From the NCBI RefSeq assembly GCF_013386585.1, contig NZ_JACARO010000070.1:1-64000 (forward strand): a stretch of 64,000 nt of DNA. The letters are read 5' to 3'. The position numbers and the translations under genes were made by a program. Below are positions 10,847 to 21,385 of the stretch, one piece after another; position 1 is the stretch's first letter, and each line of letters opens with the position of its first letter. The stretch comes from Pseudomonas sp. P7548 (GTDB lineage Bacteria > Pseudomonadota > Gammaproteobacteria > Pseudomonadales > Pseudomonadaceae). Under the pieces are notes generated by a model that worked only from the letters and a program-made list of their open reading frames with translations, made no database searches and was not told where the DNA came from.

Positions 10847-13800
10847 TTGAAAGACCTACTGAATTTGCTGAAAAACCAGGGTCAAGTCGAAGAGTTCGAC
10901 GCCATCCGTATTGGGTTGGCATCGCCTGAGATGATCCGTTCGTGGTCGTTCGGTGAAGTTAAAAAGCCGGAAACCATCAACTACCGTACGTTCAAACCTG
11001 AGCGTGACGGCCTGTTCTGCGCCAAGATCTTTGGCCCGGTAAAGGATTACGAGTGCCTGTGCGGTAAGTACAAGCGCTTGAAGCACCGTGGTGTGATCTG
11101 CGAGAAGTGCGGCGTTGAAGTTGCACTGGCCAAGGTTCGTCGTGAGCGCATGGCGCACATCGAGCTGGCTTCGCCGGTTGCCCACATCTGGTTCCTGAAA
11201 TCGCTGCCGTCCCGTATCGGCTTGCTGATGGACATGACCCTGCGTGATATCGAGCGCGTTCTCTACTTCGAGAGCTATGTCGTTATCGATCCAGGCATGA
11301 CCACCCTTGAAAAAGGTCAGCTGCTGAACGACGAACAGTACTTCGAAGCGCTGGAAGAGTTCGGCGACGATTTCGATGCCCGCATGGGTGCCGAAGCTGT
11401 CCGCGAACTGCTGCACGCTATCGACCTGGAGCACGAGATTGGCCGTCTGCGCGAAGAAATTCCGCAAACCAACTCCGAAACCAAGATCAAGAAACTGTCC
11501 AAGCGTCTGAAGTTGATGGAAGCCTTCCAAGGTTCCGGCAACCTGCCAGAGTGGATGGTGCTGACCGTTCTGCCGGTTCTGCCGCCAGACCTGCGTCCGC
11601 TGGTACCGTTGGACGGTGGTCGTTTCGCGACCTCCGACCTCAACGACCTGTACCGCCGCGTGATCAACCGTAACAACCGCTTGAAGCGCCTGCTCGATCT
11701 GTCCGCTCCGGACATCATCGTGCGCAACGAAAAGCGTATGTTGCAGGAAGCGGTCGATGCCTTGCTCGACAACGGTCGTCGTGGCCGCGCTATCACAGGT
11801 TCCAACAAGCGTCCTCTGAAATCCCTGGCTGACATGATCAAGGGTAAGCAAGGTCGTTTCCGTCAGAACTTGCTCGGTAAGCGTGTTGACTACTCCGGTC
11901 GTTCGGTAATTACCGTAGGCCCGACCCTGCGTCTGCACCAGTGCGGTCTGCCTAAGAAGATGGCTCTGGAGCTGTTCAAGCCGTTCATCTTCGGCAAGCT
12001 GGAAATGCGCGGTCTCGCGACCACCATCAAAGCGGCCAAGAAAATGGTCGAGCGCGAACTGCCAGAGGTTTGGGACGTTCTCGCTGAAGTGATCCGTGAA
12101 CACCCGGTTCTCCTCAACCGTGCACCGACCCTTCACCGTTTGGGTATCCAGGCGTTTGAACCGGTACTGATCGAAGGTAAGGCTATCCAGCTGCACCCTC
12201 TGGTCTGTGCTGCGTACAACGCCGACTTCGACGGCGACCAAATGGCCGTGCACGTACCGCTGACGCTGGAAGCCCAGTTGGAAGCGCGTGCGTTGATGAT
12301 GTCGACTAACAACATTCTGTCGCCAGCCAACGGTGAGCCAATCATCGTTCCGTCGCAGGACGTTGTATTGGGTCTGTACTACATGACCCGTGAAGCGATC
12401 AACGCCAAGGGCGAAGGTCGTGTGTTTGCTGACCTGCAAGAAGTTGACCGTGTGTTCCGTGCCGGCGAAGCCGCACTGCACGCCAAGGTCAAAGTGCGGA
12501 TCAACGAAACCGTCAACGACCGTGATGGCGGCAGCGTGACCAGCACCCGTATCGTCGACACTACTGTCGGTCGTGCGCTGCTGTATCAAGTTGTACCAAA
12601 AGGTCTGTCATACGACGTCGTCAACCTGCCGATGAAGAAAAAGGCGATCTCCAAGCTGATCAACCAGTGCTACCGCGTGGTTGGTCTGAAAGAGACCGTG
12701 ATCTTCGCTGACCAGTTGATGTACACCGGTTTTGCTTACTCGACCATTTCCGGCGTTTCCATCGGTGTTAACGACTTCGTTATCCCGGATGAAAAAGCCC
12801 GCATCATCGGTGCTGCCACCGACGAAGTGAAAGAGATCGAAAGCCAGTACGCCTCCGGCCTGGTAACCCAGGGCGAGAAGTACAACAAGGTAATCGACCT
12901 TTGGTCGAAGGCGAACGACGAAGTTTCCAAGGCGATGATGGCCAACCTCTCGAAAGAGAAAGTCATCGACCGTCACGGCGACGAAGTTGACCAAGAGTCC
13001 TTCAACTCGATGTACATGATGGCCGACTCGGGCGCACGGGGTTCTGCTGCGCAGATCCGTCAGCTCGCCGGTATGCGTGGCCTGATGGCCAAGCCGGACG
13101 GTTCCATCATCGAAACGCCGATTACTGCGAACTTCCGTGAAGGTTTGAGCGTACTCCAGTACTTCATCTCCACTCACGGTGCTCGTAAAGGTCTGGCGGA
13201 TACCGCGTTGAAAACCGCTAACTCCGGTTACCTGACTCGTCGTCTGGTAGACGTTGCACAAGATCTGGTTGTGACCGAGATCGATTGCGGCACCGAGCAC
13301 GGCTTGCTGATGACACCGCACATTGAAGGCGGTGACGTTGTAGAGCCGCTGGGTGAGCGCGTATTGGGTCGTGTTATTGCCCGTGACGTATTCAAGCCAG
13401 GTACCGAGGAAGTTATCGTTCCTGCTGGCACCCTGGTAGACGAAAAGTGGGTCGAGTTCATCGAACTCAACAGCATCGACGAAGTGATCGTTCGCTCGCC
13501 GATCAGCTGCGAAACCCGCTACGGCATTTGCGCCAAGTGCTACGGCCGTGACTTGGCTCGTGGTCACCAGGTGAACATCGGTGAAGCGGTCGGCGTTATC
13601 GCTGCCCAGTCCATCGGTGAGCCGGGTACCCAGCTGACCATGCGTACGTTCCACATCGGTGGTGCGGCAAGCCGGACCTCCGCAGCCGACAGCGTTCAGG
13701 TGAAGAATGGCGGTACCGTCCGTCTGCACAACCTGAAGCACGTTGAGCGAGTGGATGGCCACCTGGTAGCTGTGTCCCGTTCCGGTGAGCTGGCAATCGC

Positions 13801-15046
13801 TGATGACTACGGTCGTGAGCGTGAGCGTTACAAGCTGCCGTACGGTGCTGTGATTTCGGTTAAAGAGGGTGACAAGGTCGACGCTGGCGCAATCGTGGCC
13901 AAGTGGGATCCGCACACTCACCCAATCGTTACCGAGATGAAAGGTACCGTGACCTACGTGGGCATGGAAGAAGGCATCACGATCAAGCGTCAGACTGACG
14001 AATTGACCGGTATGACCAACATTGAAGTACTCGACGCGAAAGATCGTCCAGCTGCCGGTAAAGACATCCGTCCAGCCGTGAAGATGGTCGATGACAACGG
14101 CAAGGATCTGTTGCTGCCAGGCACTGACGTTATCGCTCAGTACTTCCTGCCAGCCAACGCCCTGGTCGGTGTAGCGGATGGTGCGAAGATCGCGATCGGT
14201 GATGTTATCGCGCGTATCCCGCAAGAAACTTCGAAGACCCGTGACATCACCGGTGGTCTGCCGCGTGTTGCCGACTTGTTCGAAGCGCGTCGTCCGAAAG
14301 AAGCGTCGATCCTGGCTGAAGTCAGCGGCACCATCGCGTTCGGTAAAGAGACCAAGGGCAAGCGCCGTCTGGTCATTACCCCGAACGACGGTAGCGATCC
14401 GTATGAAGAGCTGATTCCGAAGTGGCGTCACCTGAACGTGTTCGAAGGCGAACAGGTAAACCGCGGCGAAGTTATCTCCGACGGTCCGAGCGATCCACAC
14501 GACATTCTGCGTCTGCTGGGTGTGAGTGCGCTGGCCAAATACATCGTTAACGAGATCCAGGACGTTTACCGCCTGCAAGGCGTGAAGATCAACGATAAGC
14601 ACATCGAGACCATCCTGCGTCAGATGCTGCGTAAAGTTGAAATCGCCGAATCCGGCGATTCCAGTTTCATCAAGGGCGACCAGATGGAACTGACTCACGT
14701 ACTGGTGGAAAACGAGCGCCTGACGAACGAAGACAAATTCGTGTCCAAGTTCACTCGCGTGCTGCTGGGTATCACCAAGGCGTCGTTGTCGACTGAGTCG
14801 TTCATCTCGGCGGCCTCCTTCCAGGAGACCACTCGCGTACTGACCGAGGCAGCGGTAACCGGCAAGCGCGATTACCTGCGCGGCCTGAAAGAAAACGTGG
14901 TTGTGGGTCGTCTGATCCCGGCCGGTACCGGCTTGGCTTACCACAGCGAACGTAAGCGTCGCCGTGATGCTGACAAGCCGTTGCGCGTAAGCGCCAGTGA
15001 AGTGGAAGCTGCACTGACCGAAGCGCTGAACTCCAGCGGTAACTGA
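10847..15046 (+). CDS. rpoC: RNA polymerase subunit beta'
   Basis: 1399 residues. It carries the catalytic Mg-binding loop NADFDGD at 458-464 (Asp 460, 462, 464). The N-terminal zinc site is ECLCGKYKR...CEKCG (about 70-88), and the second zinc cluster CETRYGICAKCYG is near 890-900. The start is TTG at 10847, placed 5 nt after a strong AGGAGGA ribosome site (10835-10841), and gives the conserved MKDLLNLLKNQGQ. Cotranscribed with rpoB. Confidence 0.99.
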   Translation: MKDLLNLLKNQGQVEEFDAIRIGLASPEMIRSWSFGEVKKPETINYRTFKPERDGLFCAKIFGPVKDYECLCGKYKRLKHRGVICEKCGVEVALAKVRRERMAHIELASPVAHIWFLKSLPSRIGLLMDMTLRDIERVLYFESYVVIDPGMTTLEKGQLLNDEQYFEALEEFGDDFDARMGAEAVRELLHAIDLEHEIGRLREEIPQTNSETKIKKLSKRLKLMEAFQGSGNLPEWMVLTVLPVLPPDLRPLVPLDGGRFATSDLNDLYRRVINRNNRLKRLLDLSAPDIIVRNEKRMLQEAVDALLDNGRRGRAITGSNKRPLKSLADMIKGKQGRFRQNLLGKRVDYSGRSVITVGPTLRLHQCGLPKKMALELFKPFIFGKLEMRGLATTIKAAKKMVERELPEVWDVLAEVIREHPVLLNRAPTLHRLGIQAFEPVLIEGKAIQLHPLVCAAYNADFDGDQMAVHVPLTLEAQLEARALMMSTNNILSPANGEPIIVPSQDVVLGLYYMTREAINAKGEGRVFADLQEVDRVFRAGEAALHAKVKVRINETVNDRDGGSVTSTRIVDTTVGRALLYQVVPKGLSYDVVNLPMKKKAISKLINQCYRVVGLKETVIFADQLMYTGFAYSTISGVSIGVNDFVIPDEKARIIGAATDEVKEIESQYASGLVTQGEKYNKVIDLWSKANDEVSKAMMANLSKEKVIDRHGDEVDQESFNSMYMMADSGARGSAAQIRQLAGMRGLMAKPDGSIIETPITANFREGLSVLQYFISTHGARKGLADTALKTANSGYLTRRLVDVAQDLVVTEIDCGTEHGLLMTPHIEGGDVVEPLGERVLGRVIARDVFKPGTEEVIVPAGTLVDEKWVEFIELNSIDEVIVRSPISCETRYGICAKCYGRDLARGHQVNIGEAVGVIAAQSIGEPGTQLTMRTFHIGGAASRTSAADSVQVKNGGTVRLHNLKHVERVDGHLVAVSRSGELAIADDYGRERERYKLPYGAVISVKEGDKVDAGAIVAKWDPHTHPIVTEMKGTVTYVGMEEGITIKRQTDELTGMTNIEVLDAKDRPAAGKDIRPAVKMVDDNGKDLLLPGTDVIAQYFLPANALVGVADGAKIAIGDVIARIPQETSKTRDITGGLPRVADLFEARRPKEASILAEVSGTIAFGKETKGKRRLVITPNDGSDPYEELIPKWRHLNVFEGEQVNRGEVISDGPSDPHDILRLLGVSALAKYIVNEIQDVYRLQGVKINDKHIETILRQMLRKVEIAESGDSSFIKGDQMELTHVLVENERLTNEDKFVSKFTRVLLGITKASLSTESFISAASFQETTRVLTEAAVTGKRDYLRGLKENVVVGRLIPAGTGLAYHSERKRRRDADKPLRVSASEVEAALTEALNSSGN

Positions 15047-15142
15047 GTTCTGCGATAAATAAGTCCGGGCCCTGGCAGCTCCATTCGTCGGATCGAGGCA
15101 ATTTTGCCCCGGTTCGATGAGAGGGGAGGTCGGGGCCTTGCC

Positions 15143-15171
15143 TTGACTGGGGGCAAGATCCTCTTTAGACT
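15143..15171 (+). promoter_or_regulatory. Promoter of the str operon (rpsL-rpsG-fusA-tuf)
   Basis: TTGACT at 15143-15148, 17-bp spacer, TAGACT at 15166-15171, within the 216-bp rpoC-rpsL gap. The predicted leader is about 85 nt. No obvious U-tailed terminator lies between rpoC and this promoter, so readthrough from rpoBC is possible. Confidence 0.65.
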
Positions 15172-15262
15172 CTTGTACCCCTAAATTTGGCGGGAATTCG
15201 TTCCTGCCATTTTGCTTTTCTTGCAAGACAATAGCGTCGCAAGACAACAGTGGAGCTAGTAG

Positions 15263-15634
15263 ATGGCAACTATCAACCAGCTGGTACGTCAGCCGCGTAA
15301 GCGTATCGTCGAGAAATCCGACGTACCTGCGCTGCAGAACTGCCCGCAACGTCGTGGCGTATGCACTCGCGTGTATACCACTACGCCGAAAAAACCTAAC
15401 TCGGCACTGCGTAAAGTATGCCGTGTGCGCCTGACCAACGGTTTCGAGGTTTCCTCGTACATCGGCGGTGAAGGTCACAACCTGCAAGAGCACAGCGTGG
15501 TACTGATCCGCGGCGGTCGTGTAAAAGACTTGCCAGGTGTTCGTTACCACACCGTACGCGGTTCCTTGGATACTTCCGGCGTTAAAGGTCGTAACCAGGG
15601 TCGTTCGAAGTACGGTACCAAGAAGCCTAAGTAG
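15263..15634 (+). CDS. rpsL: 30S ribosomal protein S12
   Basis: 123 residues. S12 sits at the decoding centre and controls accuracy. The lysines whose changes give streptomycin resistance are intact: TPKKPNSAL (Lys 43-44) and the later VKDLPGVRYH segment. First gene of the str operon; a 118-bp gap with small hairpins separates it from rpsG. Confidence 0.98.
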   Translation: MATINQLVRQPRKRIVEKSDVPALQNCPQRRGVCTRVYTTTPKKPNSALRKVCRVRLTNGFEVSSYIGGEGHNLQEHSVVLIRGGRVKDLPGVRYHTVRGSLDTSGVKGRNQGRSKYGTKKPK

Positions 15635-15752
15635 TAGCGGCTTTTTGTAACACTGAATCATCTAATTTTCTGAGTCGATAAGAGTAAGGTCGGAGGCGTC
15701 CCGAAAGGGCACCGATTCCGAGCGAACCTGAAGACCGTTTGAGGGCTTATCC
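15635..15752 (+). other. rpsL-rpsG intergenic leader
   Basis: 118 bp with a short GC-rich hairpin (around 15697-15712, GCGTCCCGAAAGGGCACC). In E. coli S7 binds the equivalent spacer and represses translation of itself and distal genes. Inference from position only. Confidence 0.3.
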
Positions 15753-16223
15753 ATGCCAAGAAGACGCGTAGCAGCCAAGCGCGAAGTGCTTGACGATCCA
15801 AAATACGGAAGCCAAATTCTGGCCAAGTTCATGAACCACGTGATGGAAAGCGGCAAGAAAGCCGTTGCCGAGCGTATCGTTTATGGCGCGCTGGAAAAGG
15901 TTAAAGAACGCAAGAACAGCGACCCCCTGGAAATCTTCGAGAAAGCTCTCGACGCCATCGCTCCGCTGGTCGAAGTGAAGTCGCGCCGTGTAGGCGGTGC
16001 TACTTACCAGGTTCCGGTTGAGGTTCGCCCGTCCCGTCGTAACGCTCTGGCAATGCGCTGGTTGGTAGACTTCGCCCGTAAGCGCGGCGAGAAGTCTATG
16101 GCTCTGCGTTTGGCTGGCGAACTGTTGGACGCTGCTGAAGGTAAAGGTGCTGCTGTTAAGAAGCGTGAAGACGTGCACCGTATGGCTGAAGCTAACAAAG
16201 CTTTCTCGCACTACCGCTTCTAA
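15753..16223 (+). CDS. rpsG: 30S ribosomal protein S7
   Basis: 156 residues. S7 is a primary 16S rRNA binder that nucleates the 30S head and contacts E-site tRNA. N-terminus [20 protein letters not shown] and the central [19 protein letters not shown] (about 78-96) are diagnostic. fusA follows after 30 nt. Confidence 0.98.
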
Positions 16224-16253
16224 TTTTAGCTTCACTAATTTTGCGAGGGCTTT

Positions 16254-18359
16254 ATGGCTCGTACTACTCCGATTAGCCGCTACCGTAACATCGGTATCGT
16301 TGCTCACGTGGATGCTGGTAAAACCACCACCACCGAGCGCGTACTGTTTTACACCGGCAAAAGTCACAAAATGGGCGAGGTGCATGACGGCGCCGCGACC
16401 ACAGACTGGATGGTTCAGGAGCAGGAGCGTGGTATTACCATTACTTCTGCTGCTATTACCGCCTTCTGGAAAGGTTCCGAGAAGCAGTACAAAGACGAGC
16501 ACCGCTTCAACGTTATCGATACCCCGGGCCACGTAGACTTCACCATTGAAGTAGAACGTTCCCTGCGCGTACTCGACGGCGCTGTCGTTGTGTTCTGCGG
16601 TACCTCGGGTGTTGAGCCTCAGTCGGAAACCGTATGGCGTCAGGCCAACAAATACGGCGTTCCACGTCTTGTTTACGTAAACAAGATGGACCGTGCTGGT
16701 GCCAACTTCCTGCGCGTGATCGGTCAGATCAAGCAGCGTCTGGGTCACACTCCGGTGCCGATCCAGTTGGCTATCGGTTCCGAAGATAACTTCCAGGGTC
16801 AGATCGATCTGATCAACATGGAAGCTGTCTACTGGAATGACGCTGACAAAGGTATGGTTCCTGTTCGCAAGCCGATCCCTGCCGAGCTTCAAGAGCTGGC
16901 TGACGAGTGGCGCAACAACATGGTTGAGGCTGCTGCCGAAGCCAGCGAAGAACTGATGAACAAGTACCTCGAAGGTGAAGAACTCACCAACGCGGAAATC
17001 AAGGCCGCTCTGCGTCAGCGTACCATCGCTGGCGAAATCGTCCTGGCTGTTTGCGGTTCCTCGTTCAAGAACAAGGGTGTTCCCCTGGTTCTCGACGCCG
17101 TTATCGACTTCCTGCCTGCTCCAACCGATATTCCTGCTATCAAGGGTTCGAACCCTGATAACGAGGAAGAAGAGATGGAGCGTCACGCAAGTGATGACGA
17201 GCCGTTCTCGGCTTTGGCGTTCAAGATCGCTACCGACCCATTCGTGGGTACTTTGACTTTCGTCCGCGTTTACTCGGGCGTGTTGGCATCCGGCGACGGC
17301 GTGATCAACTCGGTCAAAGGCAAGAAAGAGCGTGTGGGTCGTATGGTGCAAATGCACGCAAACGCCCGCGAAGAGATCAAGGAAGTACGCGCTGGTGACA
17401 TCGCGGCCCTGATCGGCATGAAGGACGTCACCACTGGTGAGACTTTGTGCGACGCTGCCAAGCCAATCATCCTGGTTCGCATGGACTTCCCGGAGCCGGT
17501 TATTTCGGTTGCCGTAGAGCCTAAGACCAAGGATGACCAGGAAAAAATGGGTATCGCTCTGGGCAAGCTTGCTCAGGAAGATCCATCTTTCCGCGTCAAG
17601 ACTGATGAAGAGACTGGTCAAACGATCATCTCCGGCATGGGCGAGTTGCACCTGGACATCCTGGTTGACCGGATGCGCCGTGAGTTCAACGTCGAAGCCA
17701 ACATCGGTAAGCCTCAGGTTTCCTATCGTGAGCGCATCACGAAGAACTGTGAAATCGAAGGCAAGTTCGTTCGTCAGTCCGGCGGTCGTGGTCAGTTCGG
17801 TCACTGCTGGATCCGTTTTGCTCCTGCTGACGAAGGTCAGGAAGGTCTGCAATTCTTGAACGAAGTAGTGGGTGGTGTGGTTCCTAAGGAATACATCCCG
17901 GCTATCCAGAAGGGCATCGAAGAGCAGATGAAGAACGGTGTTGTCGCCGGCTATCCGCTGATCGGCCTGAAAGCAACCGTTTTTGACGGTTCTTACCACG
18001 ACGTCGACTCCAACGAGATGGCGTTTAAGGTGGCTGCCTCCATGGCTACCAAGCAACTGGCCCAGAAGGGCGGTGGTGAGTTGCTTGAGCCGATCATGGC
18101 GGTAGAAGTTGTTACACCTGAAGACTATATGGGTGATGTCATGGGCGACCTTAACCGTCGTCGCGGCATGATCTTGGGTATGGAAGACACGGTTTCCGGC
18201 AAAGTGATTCGCGCCGAGGTTCCGTTGGGTGAGATGTTCGGTTATGCGACCGACGTTCGCTCCATGTCCCAGGGTCGCGCAAGCTACTCTATGGAATTCA
18301 AAAAATACAACACAGCTCCGGCGCACATCGCTGAAACTGTATCCAAAAAACAAGGCTGA
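16254..18359 (+). CDS. fusA: Elongation factor G
   Basis: 701 residues. GTPase that drives tRNA-mRNA translocation and, with RRF, ribosome recycling. GTP-binding motifs: AHVDAGKTTTTE (about 17-28), DTPGHVDFT (about 88-96) and NKMDRAGANF (about 142-151). Domains II-V follow with GRGQFGHCWI in domain IV. Being in the str operon this is the main FusA1-type copy; a second fusA would lie elsewhere. tuf starts 30 nt downstream. Confidence 0.98.
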   Translation: MARTTPISRYRNIGIVAHVDAGKTTTTERVLFYTGKSHKMGEVHDGAATTDWMVQEQERGITITSAAITAFWKGSEKQYKDEHRFNVIDTPGHVDFTIEVERSLRVLDGAVVVFCGTSGVEPQSETVWRQANKYGVPRLVYVNKMDRAGANFLRVIGQIKQRLGHTPVPIQLAIGSEDNFQGQIDLINMEAVYWNDADKGMVPVRKPIPAELQELADEWRNNMVEAAAEASEELMNKYLEGEELTNAEIKAALRQRTIAGEIVLAVCGSSFKNKGVPLVLDAVIDFLPAPTDIPAIKGSNPDNEEEEMERHASDDEPFSALAFKIATDPFVGTLTFVRVYSGVLASGDGVINSVKGKKERVGRMVQMHANAREEIKEVRAGDIAALIGMKDVTTGETLCDAAKPIILVRMDFPEPVISVAVEPKTKDDQEKMGIALGKLAQEDPSFRVKTDEETGQTIISGMGELHLDILVDRMRREFNVEANIGKPQVSYRERITKNCEIEGKFVRQSGGRGQFGHCWIRFAPADEGQEGLQFLNEVVGGVVPKEYIPAIQKGIEEQMKNGVVAGYPLIGLKATVFDGSYHDVDSNEMAFKVAASMATKQLAQKGGGELLEPIMAVEVVTPEDYMGDVMGDLNRRRGMILGMEDTVSGKVIRAEVPLGEMFGYATDVRSMSQGRASYSMEFKKYNTAPAHIAETVSKKQG

Positions 18360-18389
18360 TTCAGTCCTTTAGGCAAGGAGTTAATTGTC

Positions 18390-19583
18390 GTGGCTAAAGA
18401 AAAATTTGATCGTTCCCTACCGCACGTAAACGTTGGCACCATCGGCCACGTTGACCACGGTAAAACCACTCTGACCGCTGCTCTGACTCGCGTCTGCTCC
18501 GAAGTTTTCGGTTCGGCTCGTGTTGACTTCGACAAGATCGACAGCGCACCAGAAGAAAAAGCTCGTGGTATCACCATCAACACCGCTCACGTTGAGTACA
18601 ACTCGACTATTCGTCACTACGCTCACGTTGACTGCCCAGGTCACGCTGACTACGTGAAGAACATGATCACCGGTGCTGCCCAGATGGACGGCGCGATCCT
18701 GGTTTGCTCGGCCGCTGATGGTCCGATGCCACAAACCCGTGAGCACATCCTGCTGTCCCGTCAGGTAGGTGTTCCGTACATCGTGGTTTTCCTGAACAAG
18801 GCTGACCTGGTAGACGACGCTGAGCTGCTGGAACTGGTTGAGATGGAAGTGCGCGATCTGCTGAGCACTTACGACTTCCCAGGTGACGACACTCCGATCA
18901 TCATCGGTTCTGCTCGTATGGCTCTGGAAGGCAACGACGAAAACGAAATGGGCACCACTGCCGTTCGTAAACTGGTTGAAACCCTGGACAGCTACATCCC
19001 AGAACCAGTTCGTCTGACTGACAAGCCGTTCCTGATGCCAATCGAAGACGTGTTCTCGATCTCCGGTCGCGGTACTGTTGTGACTGGTCGTATCGAGCGC
19101 GGTATCGTTCGCGTTCAGGATCCACTGGAAATCGTTGGTCTGCGTGACACTACCGTTACCACCTGCACCGGTGTTGAAATGTTCCGTAAGCTGCTCGACG
19201 AAGGTCGTGCTGGCGAGAACTGCGGCGTTCTGCTGCGTGGTACCAAGCGTGACGACGTTGAGCGTGGCCAGGTTCTGGTTAAGCCAGGTTCGGTTAAGCC
19301 GCACACCAAGTTCACCGCAGAAGTTTACGTTCTGAGCAAGGAAGAAGGCGGTCGTCACACCCCGTTCTTCAAAGGCTACCGTCCACAGTTCTACTTCCGT
19401 ACTACTGACGTGACCGGTAACTGCGAGCTGCCAGAAGGCGTTGAAATGGTAATGCCAGGCGATAACATTCAAATGACTGTTACCCTGATCAAAACCATCG
19501 CAATGGAAGACGGTCTGCGCTTCGCTATCCGTGAAGGCGGCCGTACCGTTGGTGCTGGCGTTGTAGCTAAAATCATCGAGTAA
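18390..19583 (+). CDS. tuf: Elongation factor Tu
   Basis: 397 residues. Delivers aminoacyl-tRNA to the ribosomal A site as a GTP complex. Motifs GHVDHGKTTLT (18-28), DCPGHADY (81-88) and NKADLVDD (136-143) are intact. The start is GTG at 18390 behind AAGGAG. It is the only tuf in the window: the usual second copy between tRNA-Thr and tRNA-Trp is missing. A strong terminator closes the operon. Confidence 0.98.
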   Translation: MAKEKFDRSLPHVNVGTIGHVDHGKTTLTAALTRVCSEVFGSARVDFDKIDSAPEEKARGITINTAHVEYNSTIRHYAHVDCPGHADYVKNMITGAAQMDGAILVCSAADGPMPQTREHILLSRQVGVPYIVVFLNKADLVDDAELLELVEMEVRDLLSTYDFPGDDTPIIIGSARMALEGNDENEMGTTAVRKLVETLDSYIPEPVRLTDKPFLMPIEDVFSISGRGTVVTGRIERGIVRVQDPLEIVGLRDTTVTTCTGVEMFRKLLDEGRAGENCGVLLRGTKRDDVERGQVLVKPGSVKPHTKFTAEVYVLSKEEGGRHTPFFKGYRPQFYFRTTDVTGNCELPEGVEMVMPGDNIQMTVTLIKTIAMEDGLRFAIREGGRTVGAGVVAKIIE

Positions 19584-19618
19584 TTATCTCTTCTGAGATA
19601 GTGCTGATGTTTTGAGAA

Positions 19619-19645
19619 AGCCCCCGCTCAGCGGGGGCTTTTTTA
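19619..19645 (+). terminator. str operon terminator
   Basis: Nine-bp GC-rich stem AGCCCCCGC (19619-19627) with GCGGGGGCT (19631-19639), TCA loop, then TTTTTTATT. Strong rho-independent terminator 35 nt after tuf. Confidence 0.93.
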
Positions 19646-19650
19646 TTGGG

Positions 19651-19679
19651 TTGACACCTATCTGGGGCGTCTATAGAAT
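19651..19679 (+). promoter_or_regulatory. Promoter of the S10 operon
   Basis: Consensus TTGACA at 19651-19656, 17-bp spacer and TAGAAT at 19674-19679 with GC-rich discriminator, directly after the str terminator. The leader to rpsJ is about 55 nt, much shorter than the long L4-regulated leader of E. coli. Confidence 0.8.
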
Positions 19680-19741
19680 TGCGCCTCCTTTTAACGGGCG
19701 CATTGCGCCCGGTGGGAATAGCAGCCGGAGTCTGAAATCCA

Positions 19742-20053
19742 ATGCAAAATCAGCAAATCCGTATCAGGTTGAAGGCTTTTGACCATCGCCTGATCGACCA
19801 ATCCACCCAGGAAATCGTGGAAACCGCGAAACGTACTGGTGCTCAAGTGCGTGGTCCAATTCCACTGCCTACCCGTAAAGAGCGGTTCACCGTTCTGGTC
19901 TCCCCGCACGTCAACAAAGACGCGCGTGACCAGTACGAGATCCGTACTCATAAGCGCGTACTGGACATCGTCCAGCCAACGGATAAAACCGTTGATGCAC
20001 TTATGAAGCTCGATCTGGCGGCCGGTGTGGAAGTACAGATCAGCCTCGGCTAA
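19742..20053 (+). CDS. rpsJ: 30S ribosomal protein S10 / NusE
   Basis: 103 residues. Component of the 30S head that also acts as NusE in antitermination complexes and bridges NusG to the ribosome. [20 protein letters not shown] and THKRVLDI are typical. First gene of the S10 operon, with an 81-bp gap before rplC. Confidence 0.98.
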
Positions 20054-20134
20054 GACTCGGGTCTTAGTCGTGTAACGCTCTGAAATGGGCGGCCATAGCG
20101 GGTGAAAGCCCCGTACACTCATGAGGTTTACAAC

Positions 20135-20770
20135 ATGACTATTGGTGTAGTCGGTCGTAAATGCGGTATGACCCGTATTTTCACCGAAGAAGGTGTCTCC
20201 ATTCCGGTCACGGTCATTGAGATCGAGCCGAATCGCGTCACCCAGTTCAAAACTGAAGAAACCGATGGCTATCGTGCAGTGCAAGTCACTGTCGGCGAGC
20301 GTCGTGCTTCGCGCGTGACTGCTGCTCAAGCAGGTCACTTCGCTAAGGCAAACGTTGCAGCTGGTCGCACTGTCATGGAGTTCCGTCTTGAAGACGGCGA
20401 CTACCAGGCTGGCGATCTGATCAACGCTGAAATCTTCGCTGCTGGTCAACTGGTTGATGTAACCGGTCAGTCCAAAGGTAAAGGCTTCCAGGGTACGATC
20501 AAGCGTTGGAATTTCCGTGGCCAAGACAACACTCACGGTAACTCCGTTTCCCACCGCGTCCCGGGCTCTATTGGCCAGTGCCAGACTCCTGGTCGTGTAT
20601 TCAAGGGCAAGAAAATGTCCGGTCATATGGGCGCTGAGCGCGTGACCGTGCAGTCCCTCGAAGTAGTGCGCGTCGACGCTGAACGCAATCTGTTGTTGGT
20701 CAAGGGTGCTGTTCCTGGCGCTACTGGCGGCAACCTGGTTGTACGTCCAGCGGCCAAGGCTCGCGGTTAA
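20135..20770 (+). CDS. rplC: 50S ribosomal protein L3
   Basis: 211 residues. Early-assembly protein near the peptidyl-transferase centre; its glutamine in the GQCQTPGRVFKGKKMSGHMG segment (about 150-169) is a known methylation site region. ATG 20135 gives the canonical MTIGVVGRKCGMTRIF; an upstream in-frame start at 20102 lacks conservation. Confidence 0.98.
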   Translation: MTIGVVGRKCGMTRIFTEEGVSIPVTVIEIEPNRVTQFKTEETDGYRAVQVTVGERRASRVTAAQAGHFAKANVAAGRTVMEFRLEDGDYQAGDLINAEIFAAGQLVDVTGQSKGKGFQGTIKRWNFRGQDNTHGNSVSHRVPGSIGQCQTPGRVFKGKKMSGHMGAERVTVQSLEVVRVDAERNLLLVKGAVPGATGGNLVVRPAAKARG

Positions 20771-20782
20771 GGGGAAGCTGAC

Positions 20783-21385
20783 ATGCAATTAAATGTAAAT
20801 GACGCTCAAGCGATCGAAGTTTCCGAACTGACATTTGGCGGCGAATTCAACGAGACGCTGGTTCACCAAGCAGTCGTGGCCTACATGGCCGGCGGCCGTC
20901 AAGGTAGCAAGCAGCAAAAGACCCGTTCCGACGTTCGTGGTGGCGGTAAGCGCCCTTGGCGTCAGAAAGGTACTGGCCGTGCTCGTGCCGGTACTATCCG
21001 TAGCCCAATCTGGCGTGGCGGCGGTACCACTTTCGCAGCTCGTCCGCAGGATCACTCGCAGAAGCTCAACAAGAAGATGTACCGCGCAGCTCTGCGCTCC
21101 ATCCTTGCTGAACTCGTGCGTACCGACCGCCTGGTCGTGGTTCAGGACTTCGCTGTTGAAAGCCCGAAAACCAAAGATCTGCTGGGCAAACTGAACAACA
21201 TGAGCCTGACCGACGTTTTGATCGTGTCGGAAGCTGTTGATCAGAACCTGTACCTGGCTGCTCGTAACCTGCCACACGTTGATGTACGTGACGTGCAAGG
21301 TTCCGATCCAGTTAGTCTGATCGCATACGACAAGGTGTTGATCACCGTGTCGGCCGTGAAGAAATTCGAGGAGCTGCTGGGATGA
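20783..21385 (+). CDS. rplD: 50S ribosomal protein L4
   Basis: 200 residues. Has a globular domain plus an extended loop ([20 protein letters not shown], about 46-65) reaching into the exit tunnel. In E. coli it represses the S10 operon by binding the leader. Its stop overlaps rplW by 4 nt (ATGA), coupling their translation. Confidence 0.98.

Noticed and set aside
12608..15661. 1017-codon minus-strand frame across rpoC and rpsL
   Set aside because: Runs antisense through two certain genes and their promoter; codon-bias artefact.
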